Below, piece after piece: positions 19,376 to 28,907 of a stretch of DNA of 64,000 nucleotides. The position numbers were made by a program, and so were the translations under genes. The notes below the pieces were generated by a model. That model saw only the letters and a program-made list of their open reading frames with translations, did not search any database and was not told where the DNA came from. Every line of letters begins with the position of its first letter. Position 1 is the first letter of the stretch. Source of the stretch: Brevundimonas variabilis (GTDB lineage: Bacteria > Pseudomonadota > Alphaproteobacteria > Caulobacterales > Caulobacteraceae); contig NZ_JACHOR010000003.1 in the NCBI RefSeq assembly GCF_014199945.1, positions 479,663-543,662 on the forward strand. The letters are read 5' to 3'.

Positions 19376-19759
19376 TTACCCCACCCGGTACATGGCGCAG
19401 ATCTTGTTGCCCGAGGGATCGCGCAGATAGGCGAGGTTCAGCGTGCCGAACGCGCCGACCCGTTCGCCGGGAGGGTCCTCGATCGCCTTGCCACCATGCG
19501 CCACGCCGGCATCATGGAAGGCCTGGATCATCTCGGGCTTGGTCGCCGCGAAACCGATGGTGCCGCCGTTGGCATGACAGGCATCTTCGCCATCGATCGG
19601 CTTGCCGACGGCAAAGGCCCCGCGCGGCGTCCGCCACCAGTAACGGCCCTTGGCATCCGGTCCCTGACCGGGGTCGATCCCGAGGGCACCAAGTGCGGCG
19701 TCATAGAAGGCACGTGAAGCCTCGACGTCATTGGCGCCGACGGTGACATGGGTGAACAT
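19376..19759 (-). CDS. VOC (glyoxalase/bleomycin resistance) protein
   Basis: A 127-residue single VOC domain with two beta-alpha-beta-beta-beta units: MFTHVTVGANDVEASRAFYD at the start and LAYLRDPSGNKICAMYRVG at the end. The first metal-side His is His4 and the last strand carries the usual DPSGN. Enzymes of this fold isomerise or hydrolyse thiol adducts or bind antibiotics. Because it lies between adhC and fghA on the same strand, a role with glutathione adducts of aldehydes is an inference. The gaps are 59 bases to adhC and 52 bases to fghA. Confidence 0.85.
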   Translation of the reverse strand: MFTHVTVGANDVEASRAFYDAALGALGIDPGQGPDAKGRYWWRTPRGAFAVGKPIDGEDACHANGGTIGFAATKPEMIQAFHDAGVAHGGKAIEDPPGERVGAFGTLNLAYLRDPSGNKICAMYRVG

Positions 19760-19818
19760 GGATGAGCCCTTCCTGATTTGTGCGTCTTTTTAAGCAACGA
19801 ACTTCGTCGACTGCAAGC

Positions 19819-20925
19819 CTAGAACACCACCACGCTGCGAATGCTCTCGCCCGCATGCATCAGGTCGAAGGCCTCGTTGATGCGTTCCAGCGGCAGGGTG
19901 TGGGTAATCATGGGGTCGATTTCGATCTTGCCGTCCATGTACCAGTCAACAATACGCGGCGTATCGGTACGACCGCGCGCGCCGCCAAAGGCCGACCCCT
20001 TCCAGACCCGGCCGGTGACCAGCTGGAACGGTCGGGTGGAGATTTCCTTGCCGGCCTCGGCCACGCCAATCACGATGCTCTCGCCCCAGCCCCGGTGGCA
20101 GGCCTCCAGTGCCTGGCGCATTACGGTCGTGTTGCCGGTGCAGTCGAAGGTATAGTCGGCACCCCCGCCGGTGATCTCAACCAGATGGGCGACGACGTCC
20201 GATACGTCCTTCGGATTGACGAAATGGGTCATGCCGAAGCGACGGCCCCACTCCTCCTTGGCGGGGTTCAGGTCGACGCCAACGATCATGTCGGCCCCGA
20301 CCATCTTCAGCCCCTGGATGACGTTCAGTCCGATCCCGCCCAGACCGAAGACCACGGCGTTGGCGCCCGGTTCGACCTTGGCCGTATTGACCACCGCGCC
20401 GACACCCGTCGTCACGCCACAGCCGACGTAACAGGCACTCTCGAAAGGTGCGTCCTTGCGAATCTTGGCCAGGGCGATCTCGGGCAGGACGGTGAAGTTG
20501 GAGAAGGTCGAACAGCCCATATAGTGGGCGATGGCCTGACCCTTGTAGCTGAAACGGCTGGTCCCGTCGGGCATCAGCCCCTTGCCCTGGGTGGCGCGGA
20601 TCGCGGTGCACAGATTGGTCTTGCGGCTGAGGCAGGACTTACACTGGCGACATTCCGGCGTGTAGAGCGGGATCACATGGTCGCCGACCGCGACGCTGGT
20701 CACGCCGGGCCCGACCTCGACGACAACCCCTGCCCCCTCGTGTCCCAGGATCGAGGGGAAGATGCCCTCCGAGTCCAGGCCGTCCAGTGTGTAGGCGTCC
20801 GTGTGACAGATGCCGGTCGCCTTGATCTCGATCAGCACCTCGCCAGCGCGGGGACCTTCCAGATCGACCTCGACGATCTCGAGAAGGCGTTTGGCTTCAA
20901 AGGCGACGGCGGCGCGGGTTTTCAT
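19819..20925 (-). CDS. adhC: S-(hydroxymethyl)glutathione dehydrogenase / class III alcohol dehydrogenase
   Basis: A 368-residue zinc enzyme that oxidises S-hydroxymethylglutathione, the spontaneous adduct of formaldehyde and glutathione, to S-formylglutathione with NAD+. Catalytic zinc ligands are in GICHTDAYT and GHEGAG, and Cys in GCGVTTG. Four structural-zinc Cys lie in the stretch [16 protein letters not shown]. The NAD site is [13 protein letters not shown]. The length matches the class III family. It is the first gene of a minus-strand unit with the VOC, fghA and 74-residue genes. Confidence 0.97.
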   Translation of the reverse strand: MKTRAAVAFEAKRLLEIVEVDLEGPRAGEVLIEIKATGICHTDAYTLDGLDSEGIFPSILGHEGAGVVVEVGPGVTSVAVGDHVIPLYTPECRQCKSCLSRKTNLCTAIRATQGKGLMPDGTSRFSYKGQAIAHYMGCSTFSNFTVLPEIALAKIRKDAPFESACYVGCGVTTGVGAVVNTAKVEPGANAVVFGLGGIGLNVIQGLKMVGADMIVGVDLNPAKEEWGRRFGMTHFVNPKDVSDVVAHLVEITGGGADYTFDCTGNTTVMRQALEACHRGWGESIVIGVAEAGKEISTRPFQLVTGRVWKGSAFGGARGRTDTPRIVDWYMDGKIEIDPMITHTLPLERINEAFDLMHAGESIRSVVVF

Positions 20926-21226
20926 GATCGAGGGCTTTCGTTGGTCTTAGGCAGTTCTAGCGTTCGATTACGCAAGCCGAAACCGTCTGTGTTGGCGCAA
21001 GCACAAATCTCGTCATCGATCGGCTCGAACCAGACAATCTCCATCTTTCGTCATTCCGGGCGAAGGCGCGCATGCGCCCAAGACCCGGAATCCAGTGGCG
21101 CGCGAGAGCGCGAGACTGTTGAGGAAACCGACGTCGAATACATTGCCAGAGACAGTCGCCTTTGGCACCGCTGGATTCCGGGTCTTCGCTGCGCTTCGCC
21201 CGGAATGACGAAAGATCCGGTCACAC
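20926..21226. other. Intergenic region between adhC and trmJ
   Basis: This 301-base stretch has no gene I can support. About 119 bases in front of adhC must hold its promoter, but I could not pick a convincing one. The rest is the palindromic element listed separately. Confidence 0.6.
21045..21214. repeat. Palindromic intergenic element with terminal inverted repeats
   Basis: The ends are near-perfect inverted repeats: CTTTCGTCATTCCGGGCGAA at 21045-21064 and its complement TTCGCCCGGAATGACGAAAG at 21195-21214. Inner arms ACCCGGAATCCAG and CTGGATTCCGGGT extend the pairing to about 44-51 bases per arm with a few mismatches, leaving a central spacer of about 75 bases. This is the pattern of a dispersed REP- or MITE-like palindrome. 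It has no open frame and stops 12 bases from the trmJ stop. Confidence 0.75.
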
Positions 21227-21991
21227 TCAGCCGTCTGTTTTCTGCGCCTTAGCCAGCCGTTCCAGAACCCGTCCCCTCCCCTTCGACAGGGCCGTGATCA
21301 CCCCCCGGAATGTCGCGACCTCCTGCGTCGTGAAGCCGCTGCGCCCCAGCATGACCCGCAGGTTCTGGCTCATGGAGCGGAATTTCTCCGGCGGGTGGAA
21401 GAAGCCGGCGGCGTCCAGCTCGCGCTCGAGGTGTTCATACATTCCGAGTTGAAGCGCGCCGCTGGCGGGCGGCTCGGCCTCCCGGAAATTGGGTGGCGGC
21501 GCATCGAGGATCAGGGTCCGCCATTCATAGGCATTGATGGCGACCGCCTGGGCCAGGTTCAGGCTCTGGTGGCGCGGATCGATCGGGATGGTGACGATCC
21601 CCTGACACAAGGCGATGTCGGAGGTCTCGAGTCCCGCCCGCTCGGCTCCGAACAGCAGGCCGACTTTCAGTCGCGATCCCGTGTCGTCATACAGCGCGCG
21701 GGCCGCTTCGCGCGGTGTGCGAACCGGCTGACGCGTCTCACGCGGGCGAGCCGTCGTGGCGAACAGGGTGTTGAGGTCGGCCATGGCGGCAGCGACGCTG
21801 TCGAAGACCTGAACGCCATCCAGCACCCAGTCCGCCCCCGACGCCATTGCCCAGGCCCGCTCCTGCGGCCAGCCATCGCGCGGGCTGACCAGACGAAGTT
21901 CCGTCAGGCCGAAATTGGCCATGACCCGCGCCACCGCGCCGATGTTCTCGGCCATCTGCGGCCGGTCCAGAATGACGACAGGCGGCGTCAT
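21227..21991 (-). CDS. tRNA/rRNA methyltransferase, TrmJ-like
   Basis: A 254-residue SPOUT (TrmH-type) methyltransferase. The three family motifs are visible: motif 1 MAENIGAVARVMANFG, motif 2 VGLLFGAERAGLE, and motif 3 IPIDPRHQSLNLAQAVAINAYE, which forms the trefoil knot for AdoMet. The C-terminal part with FFHPPEKFRSM matches TrmJ, which methylates the 2'-OH of tRNA position 32. The ATG overlaps the stop of the TPR-sulfotransferase gene by four bases. The 3' end abuts the palindromic repeat. Confidence 0.9.
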   Translation of the reverse strand: MTPPVVILDRPQMAENIGAVARVMANFGLTELRLVSPRDGWPQERAWAMASGADWVLDGVQVFDSVAAAMADLNTLFATTARPRETRQPVRTPREAARALYDDTGSRLKVGLLFGAERAGLETSDIALCQGIVTIPIDPRHQSLNLAQAVAINAYEWRTLILDAPPPNFREAEPPASGALQLGMYEHLERELDAAGFFHPPEKFRSMSQNLRVMLGRSGFTTQEVATFRGVITALSKGRGRVLERLAKAQKTDG

Positions 21992-23439
21992 GCCGCGTCG
22001 AGCGCCGCTCGCAGAGGGCCGAGGTGCTGCTTGTAGGCGCGCCAGCGACCGGAGGATCGTTGATACAGAGGCTCACGCACCTGCCAGACGCTGGCCGTGC
22101 GGACCGCCCCTCCGGCCTTGTGGAAATCGAGGCAGGCGTCGTCCCACTCCAGGCCGCAGAAGGCCAGGACCTGCTCGATCGCCTGGCGGGGTGCACGGAC
22201 CAGGACGTCATAGTCGACCGTCAGGATGTCGTCGGGATAAACGGACTTCCAGTGCGCCATCAGCCGGTCGTGCGCCCTGATCCAGTGGCCGGTGTCGGCC
22301 AGATCTCCGGCATAGGCCATCGACCCGTCCAGATGCAGGAACAGGTTCGACAGGCCGACATCCATCGGGTCCCGGTTCGTGTGGATGATGCGCGCATCGG
22401 GGAACATCGCCTTGATCAGTCCGATGTGCAGGAAATTGTCCGGGCGTTTGTCCGTCACCAGAGCCGCACCGGGCCGGGCAGTCGCAAGCGCATCCAGATA
22501 GGTCTTGCGCCAGCCTGATACGGTCTCTGGCGAGGCCTCGGCGACTGTGGCGGGATCGTCGCCGATCGTCTGCACGAGGCGCGGCATCAACGCCAGTTCG
22601 CCGCCCGAGGTCACCCGGGGGTGTGCCGCGAGGATCCGCTCGACAAGGGTCGATCCAGAGCGGAACAGGCCGAGGATGAAGATCGGTGCCGATGGCTCCG
22701 GGTCGCTGCGATCGCCGGTCTTCAACGGCCTGTTGAAGGCCGCCATGGTCCGATCGACCCGGGCGTCATGAGCGGCGGGGTCGTAGGTCGCGCCGCTGAA
22801 GGCTCGACTGTCGGCATTGGCGGCAATCGCTGCCGCAAACGCCGCTTCGTGCTCGCCCACGGAATCGAGCGCCCGGGTCAGTGCAAAGCCCAGTTCCGCA
22901 CGATCTGCAGCGTCGGCTCCTGGTCTGGCAATTCCCTGACGAAGGGCGTCGATCAGGGGGTCGTCGATGCTCTCGAAAACCGTGGCATTGGCCAGGCGCG
23001 ACAGGGCCAGGGGATGCCCCGGAGCCACTTCAAGCGCGCGGCGATAGGCCGTCCGGGCCTGCTCCCGTTCGCCCCGGTCCTCGCGCAGATTGCCGAGATT
23101 CAGCAGGGCCGCCAGGTCATAGGGCGCAATGGCCAGGGCTCGGGTCAGCTCGGCGAGAGCGGCTTCACTGTCGCCGAGGTCGTCGGAAAAGATCACGGCC
23201 CGGTTCAGATGCGCCTCTTCAGGACCCAGCACGCCGCGCTCCAGAGCCTGCCGGTAGGCCTCGAGCGCGGCTTGGGGCCGTCCGGCCCGACGCTGCATGA
23301 GGCCCAGATTGAACCAGGTGTCCGGCATGTCGGGCATGAGGGTCAGCAAGTCACTGTAGGCTGCCGCAGCCTCGGCCCAGCGTCCGGCGGCCTTGTGCCC
23401 GACCGCCTGGCCCAGCAAGGTTTCAGGGGTGGATGTCAT
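21988..23439 (-). CDS. TPR-sulfotransferase fusion protein
   Basis: A 483-residue protein with no signal peptide. The first half (about 1-170) is at least four tetratricopeptide repeats (WFNLGLMQRRAGRPQAALEA, LLNLGNLREDRGEREQARTA). The second half (about 245-450) is a sulfotransferase domain with the PAPS 5'-phosphate loop ILGLFRSGSTLVERIL and the 3'-phosphate region IIHTNRDPMDVGLSNLF. This architecture resembles tyrosylprotein sulfotransferase-like enzymes. The acceptor is unknown. The gene overlaps pyrC and trmJ by four bases on each side, so the three are translated as a unit. Confidence 0.87.
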   Translation of the reverse strand: MTSTPETLLGQAVGHKAAGRWAEAAAAYSDLLTLMPDMPDTWFNLGLMQRRAGRPQAALEAYRQALERGVLGPEEAHLNRAVIFSDDLGDSEAALAELTRALAIAPYDLAALLNLGNLREDRGEREQARTAYRRALEVAPGHPLALSRLANATVFESIDDPLIDALRQGIARPGADAADRAELGFALTRALDSVGEHEAAFAAAIAANADSRAFSGATYDPAAHDARVDRTMAAFNRPLKTGDRSDPEPSAPIFILGLFRSGSTLVERILAAHPRVTSGGELALMPRLVQTIGDDPATVAEASPETVSGWRKTYLDALATARPGAALVTDKRPDNFLHIGLIKAMFPDARIIHTNRDPMDVGLSNLFLHLDGSMAYAGDLADTGHWIRAHDRLMAHWKSVYPDDILTVDYDVLVRAPRQAIEQVLAFCGLEWDDACLDFHKAGGAVRTASVWQVREPLYQRSSGRWRAYKQHLGPLRAALDAA

Positions 23440-24773
23440 GCGAACTCCAGGGTCTCCTGAAAACGCACCGGCTGGCCATGCGCGGCTCCGATCAACTCGC
23501 CGTCGGACATCACGACGCGGCCGCGCACGATCGTCATCATGGGCCAGCCTGTCGCCTCGAACCCGTCGAACGGGGTCCAGCCGCAGCGGCTGGCCATGTC
23601 GGCATGGCGGATGACACGCTTCGCCTTCAGATCGACCAGGGTCAGATCGGCATCGTAGCCTTCGGCGATCCGCCCCTTGCCCGCGATGTTGAAGATGCGC
23701 TGCGCCCCGGCCGAGGTCAGGTCGATGAACCGCTCCAGCGACAGCCGTCCATTGGCGACATGGGTCAGCATGACCGGCACCAGGGTCTGAACCCCCGGCA
23801 TGCCGGACGGAGAGGCAGGATAAGGCTTCGATTTCTCCTCGATGGTATGGGGCGCGTGGTCCGACCCCAGCACGTCGACGACCCCCTGGGCGATCCCGTG
23901 CCAGAGTCCTGCGATGTGCGGGGCATTGCGGATCGGCGGGTTCATCTGGGCATAGCCCTTGAGCCGCACATAGGCCTCGTCGCCGTCCAGCGTCAGGTGC
24001 TGCGGTGTCACCTCGACCGTCGCCACGTCCTTGTGGTCGGCAAGGAAGGTGATCTCCTCGGCGGTCGAGACATGCAGCACATGGATGCGACGACCGACCT
24101 CCCTGGCAAGGCGGACCAGACGACGCGTGGAAAGGATCGCGCTTTCGGCGTCGCGGACGTCTGTATGGCTGGTCCAGTCACCCGGCCGGGCCAGATCGCG
24201 GCGCTCGGCCAGGCGATATTCGTCTTCCGAGTGGAAGGTCGCGCGACGGTTCACGTTTCGCAGAACTTCGCGGACACCATCGTCGTCGGCGATCAGCAGG
24301 TCGCCGGTGGAAGCCCCCATGAAGACCTTGACCCCGCAGCAGCCCGGCAACCGCTCAAGCTCGCCCAGGAACGCGGCATTGCCGTGGGTTCCGCCGATAT
24401 AGAAGGCGTGATCGGTCCACATCCGGTCGCGCGCGCGGGCCAGCTTGTCCTCTAGCGTCGCCGGGTCGGTCGTGTTCGGATTGGTGTTCGGCATCTCGAA
24501 CACGGCGACGACCCCGCCCAGCGCTGCCGCGCGGGACCCGGTTTCCAGGTCTTCCTTCCACTCCAGTCCCGGTTCGCGGAAATGGACTTGGGTGTCGATG
24601 ACCCCTGGCAACACGGTCAGTCCGGCGGCGTCCACATCCTGCCCGGCGGAAGCCTTTGACAGGTCGCCAATGCGGGCGATGCGCCCCTCACGGATGCCAA
24701 CATCGGCCAAACCGCGCCCGGCGTGATTGGCGACCTCGCCGCCCCGGATGATCAGATCATAGGTGTCAGGCAT
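23436..24773 (-). CDS. pyrC: Dihydroorotase
   Basis: A 445-residue amidohydrolase of the class I dihydroorotase type, acting on dihydroorotate and carbamoyl-aspartate in pyrimidine synthesis. Metal ligands are seen in DTQVHFREPG (HxH variant), the Lys in GVKVFMGASTG, HVLHVST and DVLGSDHAPHT, with the substrate Asp in the last motif. The alternative allantoinase-like function cannot be excluded by sequence, but the motif set favours dihydroorotase. Its stop overlaps the start of the TPR-sulfotransferase gene. Confidence 0.88.
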   Translation of the reverse strand: MPDTYDLIIRGGEVANHAGRGLADVGIREGRIARIGDLSKASAGQDVDAAGLTVLPGVIDTQVHFREPGLEWKEDLETGSRAAALGGVVAVFEMPNTNPNTTDPATLEDKLARARDRMWTDHAFYIGGTHGNAAFLGELERLPGCCGVKVFMGASTGDLLIADDDGVREVLRNVNRRATFHSEDEYRLAERRDLARPGDWTSHTDVRDAESAILSTRRLVRLAREVGRRIHVLHVSTAEEITFLADHKDVATVEVTPQHLTLDGDEAYVRLKGYAQMNPPIRNAPHIAGLWHGIAQGVVDVLGSDHAPHTIEEKSKPYPASPSGMPGVQTLVPVMLTHVANGRLSLERFIDLTSAGAQRIFNIAGKGRIAEGYDADLTLVDLKAKRVIRHADMASRCGWTPFDGFEATGWPMMTIVRGRVVMSDGELIGAAHGQPVRFQETLEFA

Positions 24774-24843
24774 GACGGCCTCCTCGTCTCTGTGTTTGGG
24801 GGCGGCAGGCCAGACCGGTCAAGCCCGGGCATCGCCGGTGACG

Positions 24844-25806
24844 TCAGCTCGACACCCGACCGGCCGTCAGCAGGCGATTGGCGGCCTTTATGACGCGTTC
24901 CGCCGGCAGGTCCATCATGTGTTCGATGGCCTGGTTCAGTTTCGGGTCAATCCGGCGGTATTCGGCCATTGTGCGCGGCCCCCGGACAGAAACCCCTTGC
25001 CAGGGGCCGACCCGCGTCTCGTCCGAAGGTCCATAGACCCCGATGGTGGGCACACCGGATGCCACGGACAACTGCGTCCAGACAGAGTCGGAGCCGACAT
25101 ACAGCGATGCATGAGACAGGGCGATCACGGCCTGCTGCGCCGTAAGCTGGCCCTGGAGTTCCAGCAGACGTGACCGGGTCAGGGCCGAACGGATGGTCTG
25201 TGCGGACTCGCGATCAACCTGATTGCCGACAATCATCAGCCGCCCGCCAGCCAGAGCCCCGGAGGGACCCAGAAGTGCCGAGAACAGCTTGACGTACCGT
25301 TCTGCCGGCCAACGCTTGCCGATCCAGTCTGCCCCCGGCCCGATCGCAAGGATGGGACGGTCATCGGGTCGCACAAGGGCGTCAGCCGCGACCCTTGCCG
25401 TATCGGAAACGAACACGCGCGGGTGCGGAACGGTGTCCAGCTGGAGGACCCTAGCCGCTTCTTCGACCGCGTGGAGGCCCGGGGTTGCCTCGCCGCGGAC
25501 CGCTCGCTTGATCCGGCGGAGCCGGCTCGAGATGTTGGACCCGCGCATGTCGACGATGAGGGCCCACCGCGTGTCGCGAAGCTGGTTCCAGAGCGTGATC
25601 CACTCCAGCCGCCCTTCACGGGGCAGGACCAGCGTGCGGGTCAGTCGCGGCGTGTCGACAAACAGCGGTGCCGTTTCGCTGGAACCGACGATGGTGAAAT
25701 CCGCCTGCGGCAAGCTCTCGACCAGATGCGAAAGTGCGCCGGATGACAGGATCGCTGCCTCGGGTTCCGCCTCGGCGATGTAAAGAATCGGGAACGTTCC
25801 AGCCAT
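24844..25806 (-). CDS. Glycosyltransferase family 9 (heptosyltransferase-like)
   Basis: A 320-residue GT-B protein. The N-terminal half has LTRTLVLPREGRLEW and the family loop RWALIVDMRGSNISSRL. The C-terminal donor-binding half has ILAIGPGADWIGKRWPAERY and YVGSDSVWTQLSVASGVPTIGVYGPSDE, typical of ADP-heptose:LPS transferases. The start MAGTFPILYIAEAE at 25806 matches the Rossmann start; a longer in-frame start exists upstream. Probable role is LPS core synthesis. It lies 70 bases upstream of pyrC on the same strand and is divergent from ygfZ. Confidence 0.88.
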   Translation of the reverse strand: MAGTFPILYIAEAEPEAAILSSGALSHLVESLPQADFTIVGSSETAPLFVDTPRLTRTLVLPREGRLEWITLWNQLRDTRWALIVDMRGSNISSRLRRIKRAVRGEATPGLHAVEEAARVLQLDTVPHPRVFVSDTARVAADALVRPDDRPILAIGPGADWIGKRWPAERYVKLFSALLGPSGALAGGRLMIVGNQVDRESAQTIRSALTRSRLLELQGQLTAQQAVIALSHASLYVGSDSVWTQLSVASGVPTIGVYGPSDETRVGPWQGVSVRGPRTMAEYRRIDPKLNQAIEHMMDLPAERVIKAANRLLTAGRVSS

Positions 25807-25866
25807 GACCGCATGATAGCGTCTTTCGCCCTCCCGTTCAGACCTTCGCACGCCTATGTGGAACGG

Positions 25867-26655
25867 ATGACCTCAAAGATCGCCCATCTGGAGAGCCGGG
25901 CCCTGATTTCCGTGCGGGGACCGGATGCCAGGAGCTTCCTGAACAACCTTCTGACGCAGGACGTTCTGGATTTGACCCCCGGTATGATCCGGTTTGCAGG
26001 CCTGCTCTCGCCCCCCGGACGCCTGCTCTTCGATTTGTTCGTTGTCGGGGAGTCCGACGGCGTCACGCTTGACGTGGATGGGCAGCAACGCGACGCCCTG
26101 TTGCAGCGGCTTGTGATGTATCGTTTGCGGGCCAAGGTGGACATCATGTCTGACGCCCGTTCGGTCTTCGTCTCCTGGCCGGACGTCGTCGAGGGCTTTG
26201 TTGCGGACCCGCGGACAGGACTTCTGGGTGGTCGTGCCTATGGCAGCAACCCGACAGTGACGGCGACATCAGAGGCCTGGGATGCCCATCGCCTGGACGT
26301 CGGCGTGCCCGATCCGACCCATGACGCCGGCCAGGACAAGACCTATCCGATCGAGGCCAATTTCGATCTCCTGAACGGCATCGATTTCGCCAAGGGCTGT
26401 TTCGTGGGTCAGGAAACAACATCACGGATGAAACGCCGTGGCGAAATCCGCAAGCGGATGCTCCCGATCGCGTTCGAAGGGCCGGCGCCTCTCCGGGGGA
26501 CCGAGTTGCTGAATGGCGACCTGCGCGTCGGAGAGGTCCTGACCGGGCGAACCGGGATGGCGATGTCTCAGGTCCGCCTGGACCGTCTCGACGGCGATCT
26601 GACGGTGGACGGACGGCCTGTGGCCGTCCGCTGGCCCGTCTGGATGCCGAGATAG
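25867..26655 (+). CDS. ygfZ: Folate-binding YgfZ/GcvT-like protein
   Basis: A 262-residue protein that starts MTSKIAHLESRALISVRGPD. It contains the diagnostic YgfZ motif KGCFVGQETTSR near residue 175, whose Cys is conserved; YgfZ supports Fe-S enzymes such as MiaB with a folate cofactor. The first part, FLNNLLTQDVLDL, is the GcvT-like fold. The ATG at 25867 is the natural start; an upstream in-frame ATG would overlap the divergent glycosyltransferase gene. The gap between the two starts is 60 bases. Confidence 0.92.
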   Translation: MTSKIAHLESRALISVRGPDARSFLNNLLTQDVLDLTPGMIRFAGLLSPPGRLLFDLFVVGESDGVTLDVDGQQRDALLQRLVMYRLRAKVDIMSDARSVFVSWPDVVEGFVADPRTGLLGGRAYGSNPTVTATSEAWDAHRLDVGVPDPTHDAGQDKTYPIEANFDLLNGIDFAKGCFVGQETTSRMKRRGEIRKRMLPIAFEGPAPLRGTELLNGDLRVGEVLTGRTGMAMSQVRLDRLDGDLTVDGRPVAVRWPVWMPR

Positions 26656-26680
26656 ACCACGCCCCCCGAAGGGGAGCGCG

Positions 26681-28771
26681 CTATCTGACGCCGAGTTCTT
26701 CCAGCAGACGGGGCTGCTGATAGACGTTGCGCAAGGCTTCCGTGATGGCCGCCGTCGAGACGGTCACGGTGCGGTTCAGCTCACCGTCATAGCCATAGGA
26801 TCCGCCCAGCGAATGGATGTTGCCGTCGAAGGCCGCACCGATCACCTCACCGGCCGCATTGATCACTGGTGAGCCGGAGTTGCCGCCGATGATGTCGTTG
26901 GTCGAGACGAAATTATAGACGGTGTCCTTGTTCACCCGGTCCTCGGCATCGAGGAATTTCTGGGCGGCATTGAAGGGCTCGGATCCGGTGGCCCGCTCGT
27001 ACAGGCCACCGATCGTCGTCGTGGCCGGGACGGTCACGCCACGATAGCTCCAGCCCTCGACCGCGCCATACGACAGGCGAAGCGAGAAGGTCGCATCGGG
27101 ATAGAGGTTGTCACCATAGACCGCGAAACGGGCCTGGGCGACGCGTTCGGCCGCGCGGGCGGTCGGCGCATTGACCTTGGCATCCCATTCAGTCCGGAGG
27201 GCCGCTGAGGCATCATAGTTCTTCATCGCCAGATCGATCAGGGGATCGCCCAGCGCCGTCAGTTCCTCGACCGACATGCCAGCCGCCGCGACCCGATAGG
27301 CCACGTCGTCGAGCTTCGTGCCCGTGATCGCACGATCGGCGAGGGCTTCAGGGCTTTCACGACCCAGCAGGTTCTTCACCGCAGCATTGTCGACGGTCAG
27401 GTATTCACGGGTCTTGGACAGCCAGAAGCCGAGATAGATCTCCTCGAGGTCCTTGGAGATCGGAACCTCCTGCCCCAGCTGGGCGGTAGTGCGGGCGATG
27501 GCCGCGTCGGTGAAGCCCGGGCGACGCTCGGCGACAGGCTTGGCCCGTTCCTTCGCCAGGCCGACGATGCCATTCGCGATCCCGTACAGAGTGGAACCAC
27601 CGCCGGCCGAGGTCACCAGCTGGCGATACGGCACGGCGAGGTCACGCGCAGCAGCCTGAACGGTTTCAAGCTCGGTCCAGGGATCGCCGATGCGCTGGGC
27701 CAGCGCCGGGTCAGCGGCGACGCGCTCACGCAGTTCCGTCTCCTCGGCCTGCTTCTTGCCGTAGAAGGCGGGGTCGAGCAGCGCCTGGTTCTGGCCGTAC
27801 CAGACCTTGAAGCTGTTCTCGAGACCGAAGATCGGATCGACCGACACGCGCTTGGCCTCGTCGCCGGTGGCCGAATAGGCCAGTAGACGCCCGCGCAGTT
27901 CGGAGCCCTGGATCAACTGCAGAGGAAGCTGCTGATCGCGCAGTCGCTGGAGCTGCGACATGGTCAGCAGACGCGAGGTCGAACCCGGATTTCCGGCAAC
28001 GAAGGTCACGTCGCCTTCCTTGGGGGCCTCGGCGTTCCACTTGAGGAAGTTCGGCGTCTCGGCCGGCTTGCCGTCCTCATAGGCGCGCAGGAAACCGGCA
28101 TCCAGAGCATAGCGGGGGAAGTTGAAATTGTCGGGGTCGCCACCGAAGAAGGCTGCCTGGAATTCGGGTGCGAACGACAGGCGCACGTCATCGTATTTGC
28201 GGAACTTGTAGAGGGCATAGCGACCGCCGCGATAGAAGCTGATGACCTGGCAGGTCAGCTTGGGGTCGTCGCCGCAGCCTTCCTGCTGGATCGCCTGGGT
28301 TTCCGCCCCGCGCGCGGTGACAAAGGCCGCGCCTTCAAGGCCGGCACCGGCCGCCAGGACGCGATCGGTGACGTCGGTGATGTCGGTCAGCACCTCGGCC
28401 GTCTGGCCGGGGCACTGTTTCTCCTCTTCGCGGGTCGCGGGCATCCAGCCGTTCTTCACATAGTCGTTCTCGGCCGAGGACAGGTCCTGGACGCACGACA
28501 CGACGCAGTGATGGTTGGTCAGGATCAGTCCCTCGCCCGAGACGAACGAGGCCGAGCATCCGTTCAGGCGAACCGCAGCCCCCCGGACCTTGTCCAGCCA
28601 GGCCTGATCGATGCGCGTGCCATATTTAGTGTTCACCGTCTGGATCGGGAAATTGTCGAAGGTCCACATCCCCTCGTCGGCCTTGGCCGGGGTCGAGCCG
28701 ACCGACAGAATGGCGCTGACGGCACCGAGGGTAGCCATGCAGGTGGTGAAGCGAAGCGAGCGAAGCGACAT
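26681..28771 (-). CDS. Secreted S46-family dipeptidyl-peptidase
   Basis: A 696-residue exported peptidase. It has a signal peptide ending TPAKA-DEG near residue 31, then WTFDNFPIQTVNTKYG. The serine-protease triad is visible as His in ILTNHHCVV (about 87-88), an Asp in or near GDPDNFNFPRYALD and the Ser in IIGGNSGSPVIN near the C-terminus. Family S46 enzymes (DPP7, DPP11) cleave dipeptides from peptide N-termini in the periplasm. The start at 28771 is chosen because it begins the signal peptide. The gene is divergent from cpoB. It probably feeds peptide uptake. Confidence 0.94.
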   Translation of the reverse strand: MSLRSLRFTTCMATLGAVSAILSVGSTPAKADEGMWTFDNFPIQTVNTKYGTRIDQAWLDKVRGAAVRLNGCSASFVSGEGLILTNHHCVVSCVQDLSSAENDYVKNGWMPATREEEKQCPGQTAEVLTDITDVTDRVLAAGAGLEGAAFVTARGAETQAIQQEGCGDDPKLTCQVISFYRGGRYALYKFRKYDDVRLSFAPEFQAAFFGGDPDNFNFPRYALDAGFLRAYEDGKPAETPNFLKWNAEAPKEGDVTFVAGNPGSTSRLLTMSQLQRLRDQQLPLQLIQGSELRGRLLAYSATGDEAKRVSVDPIFGLENSFKVWYGQNQALLDPAFYGKKQAEETELRERVAADPALAQRIGDPWTELETVQAAARDLAVPYRQLVTSAGGGSTLYGIANGIVGLAKERAKPVAERRPGFTDAAIARTTAQLGQEVPISKDLEEIYLGFWLSKTREYLTVDNAAVKNLLGRESPEALADRAITGTKLDDVAYRVAAAGMSVEELTALGDPLIDLAMKNYDASAALRTEWDAKVNAPTARAAERVAQARFAVYGDNLYPDATFSLRLSYGAVEGWSYRGVTVPATTTIGGLYERATGSEPFNAAQKFLDAEDRVNKDTVYNFVSTNDIIGGNSGSPVINAAGEVIGAAFDGNIHSLGGSYGYDGELNRTVTVSTAAITEALRNVYQQPRLLEELGVR

Positions 28772-28907
28772 TGACGGTAATCTCCCGGGATAGGCGGTCC
28801 TGATGCCGCCCTGTTGCCGCGTTGCTACTCCCGAAGCTCGGGGTCCGTAAAGCGGGAGCGTGCGCCGGGCCTTGCGACAGCCGCAAATCGATGGAACGAC
28901 AGCGATC

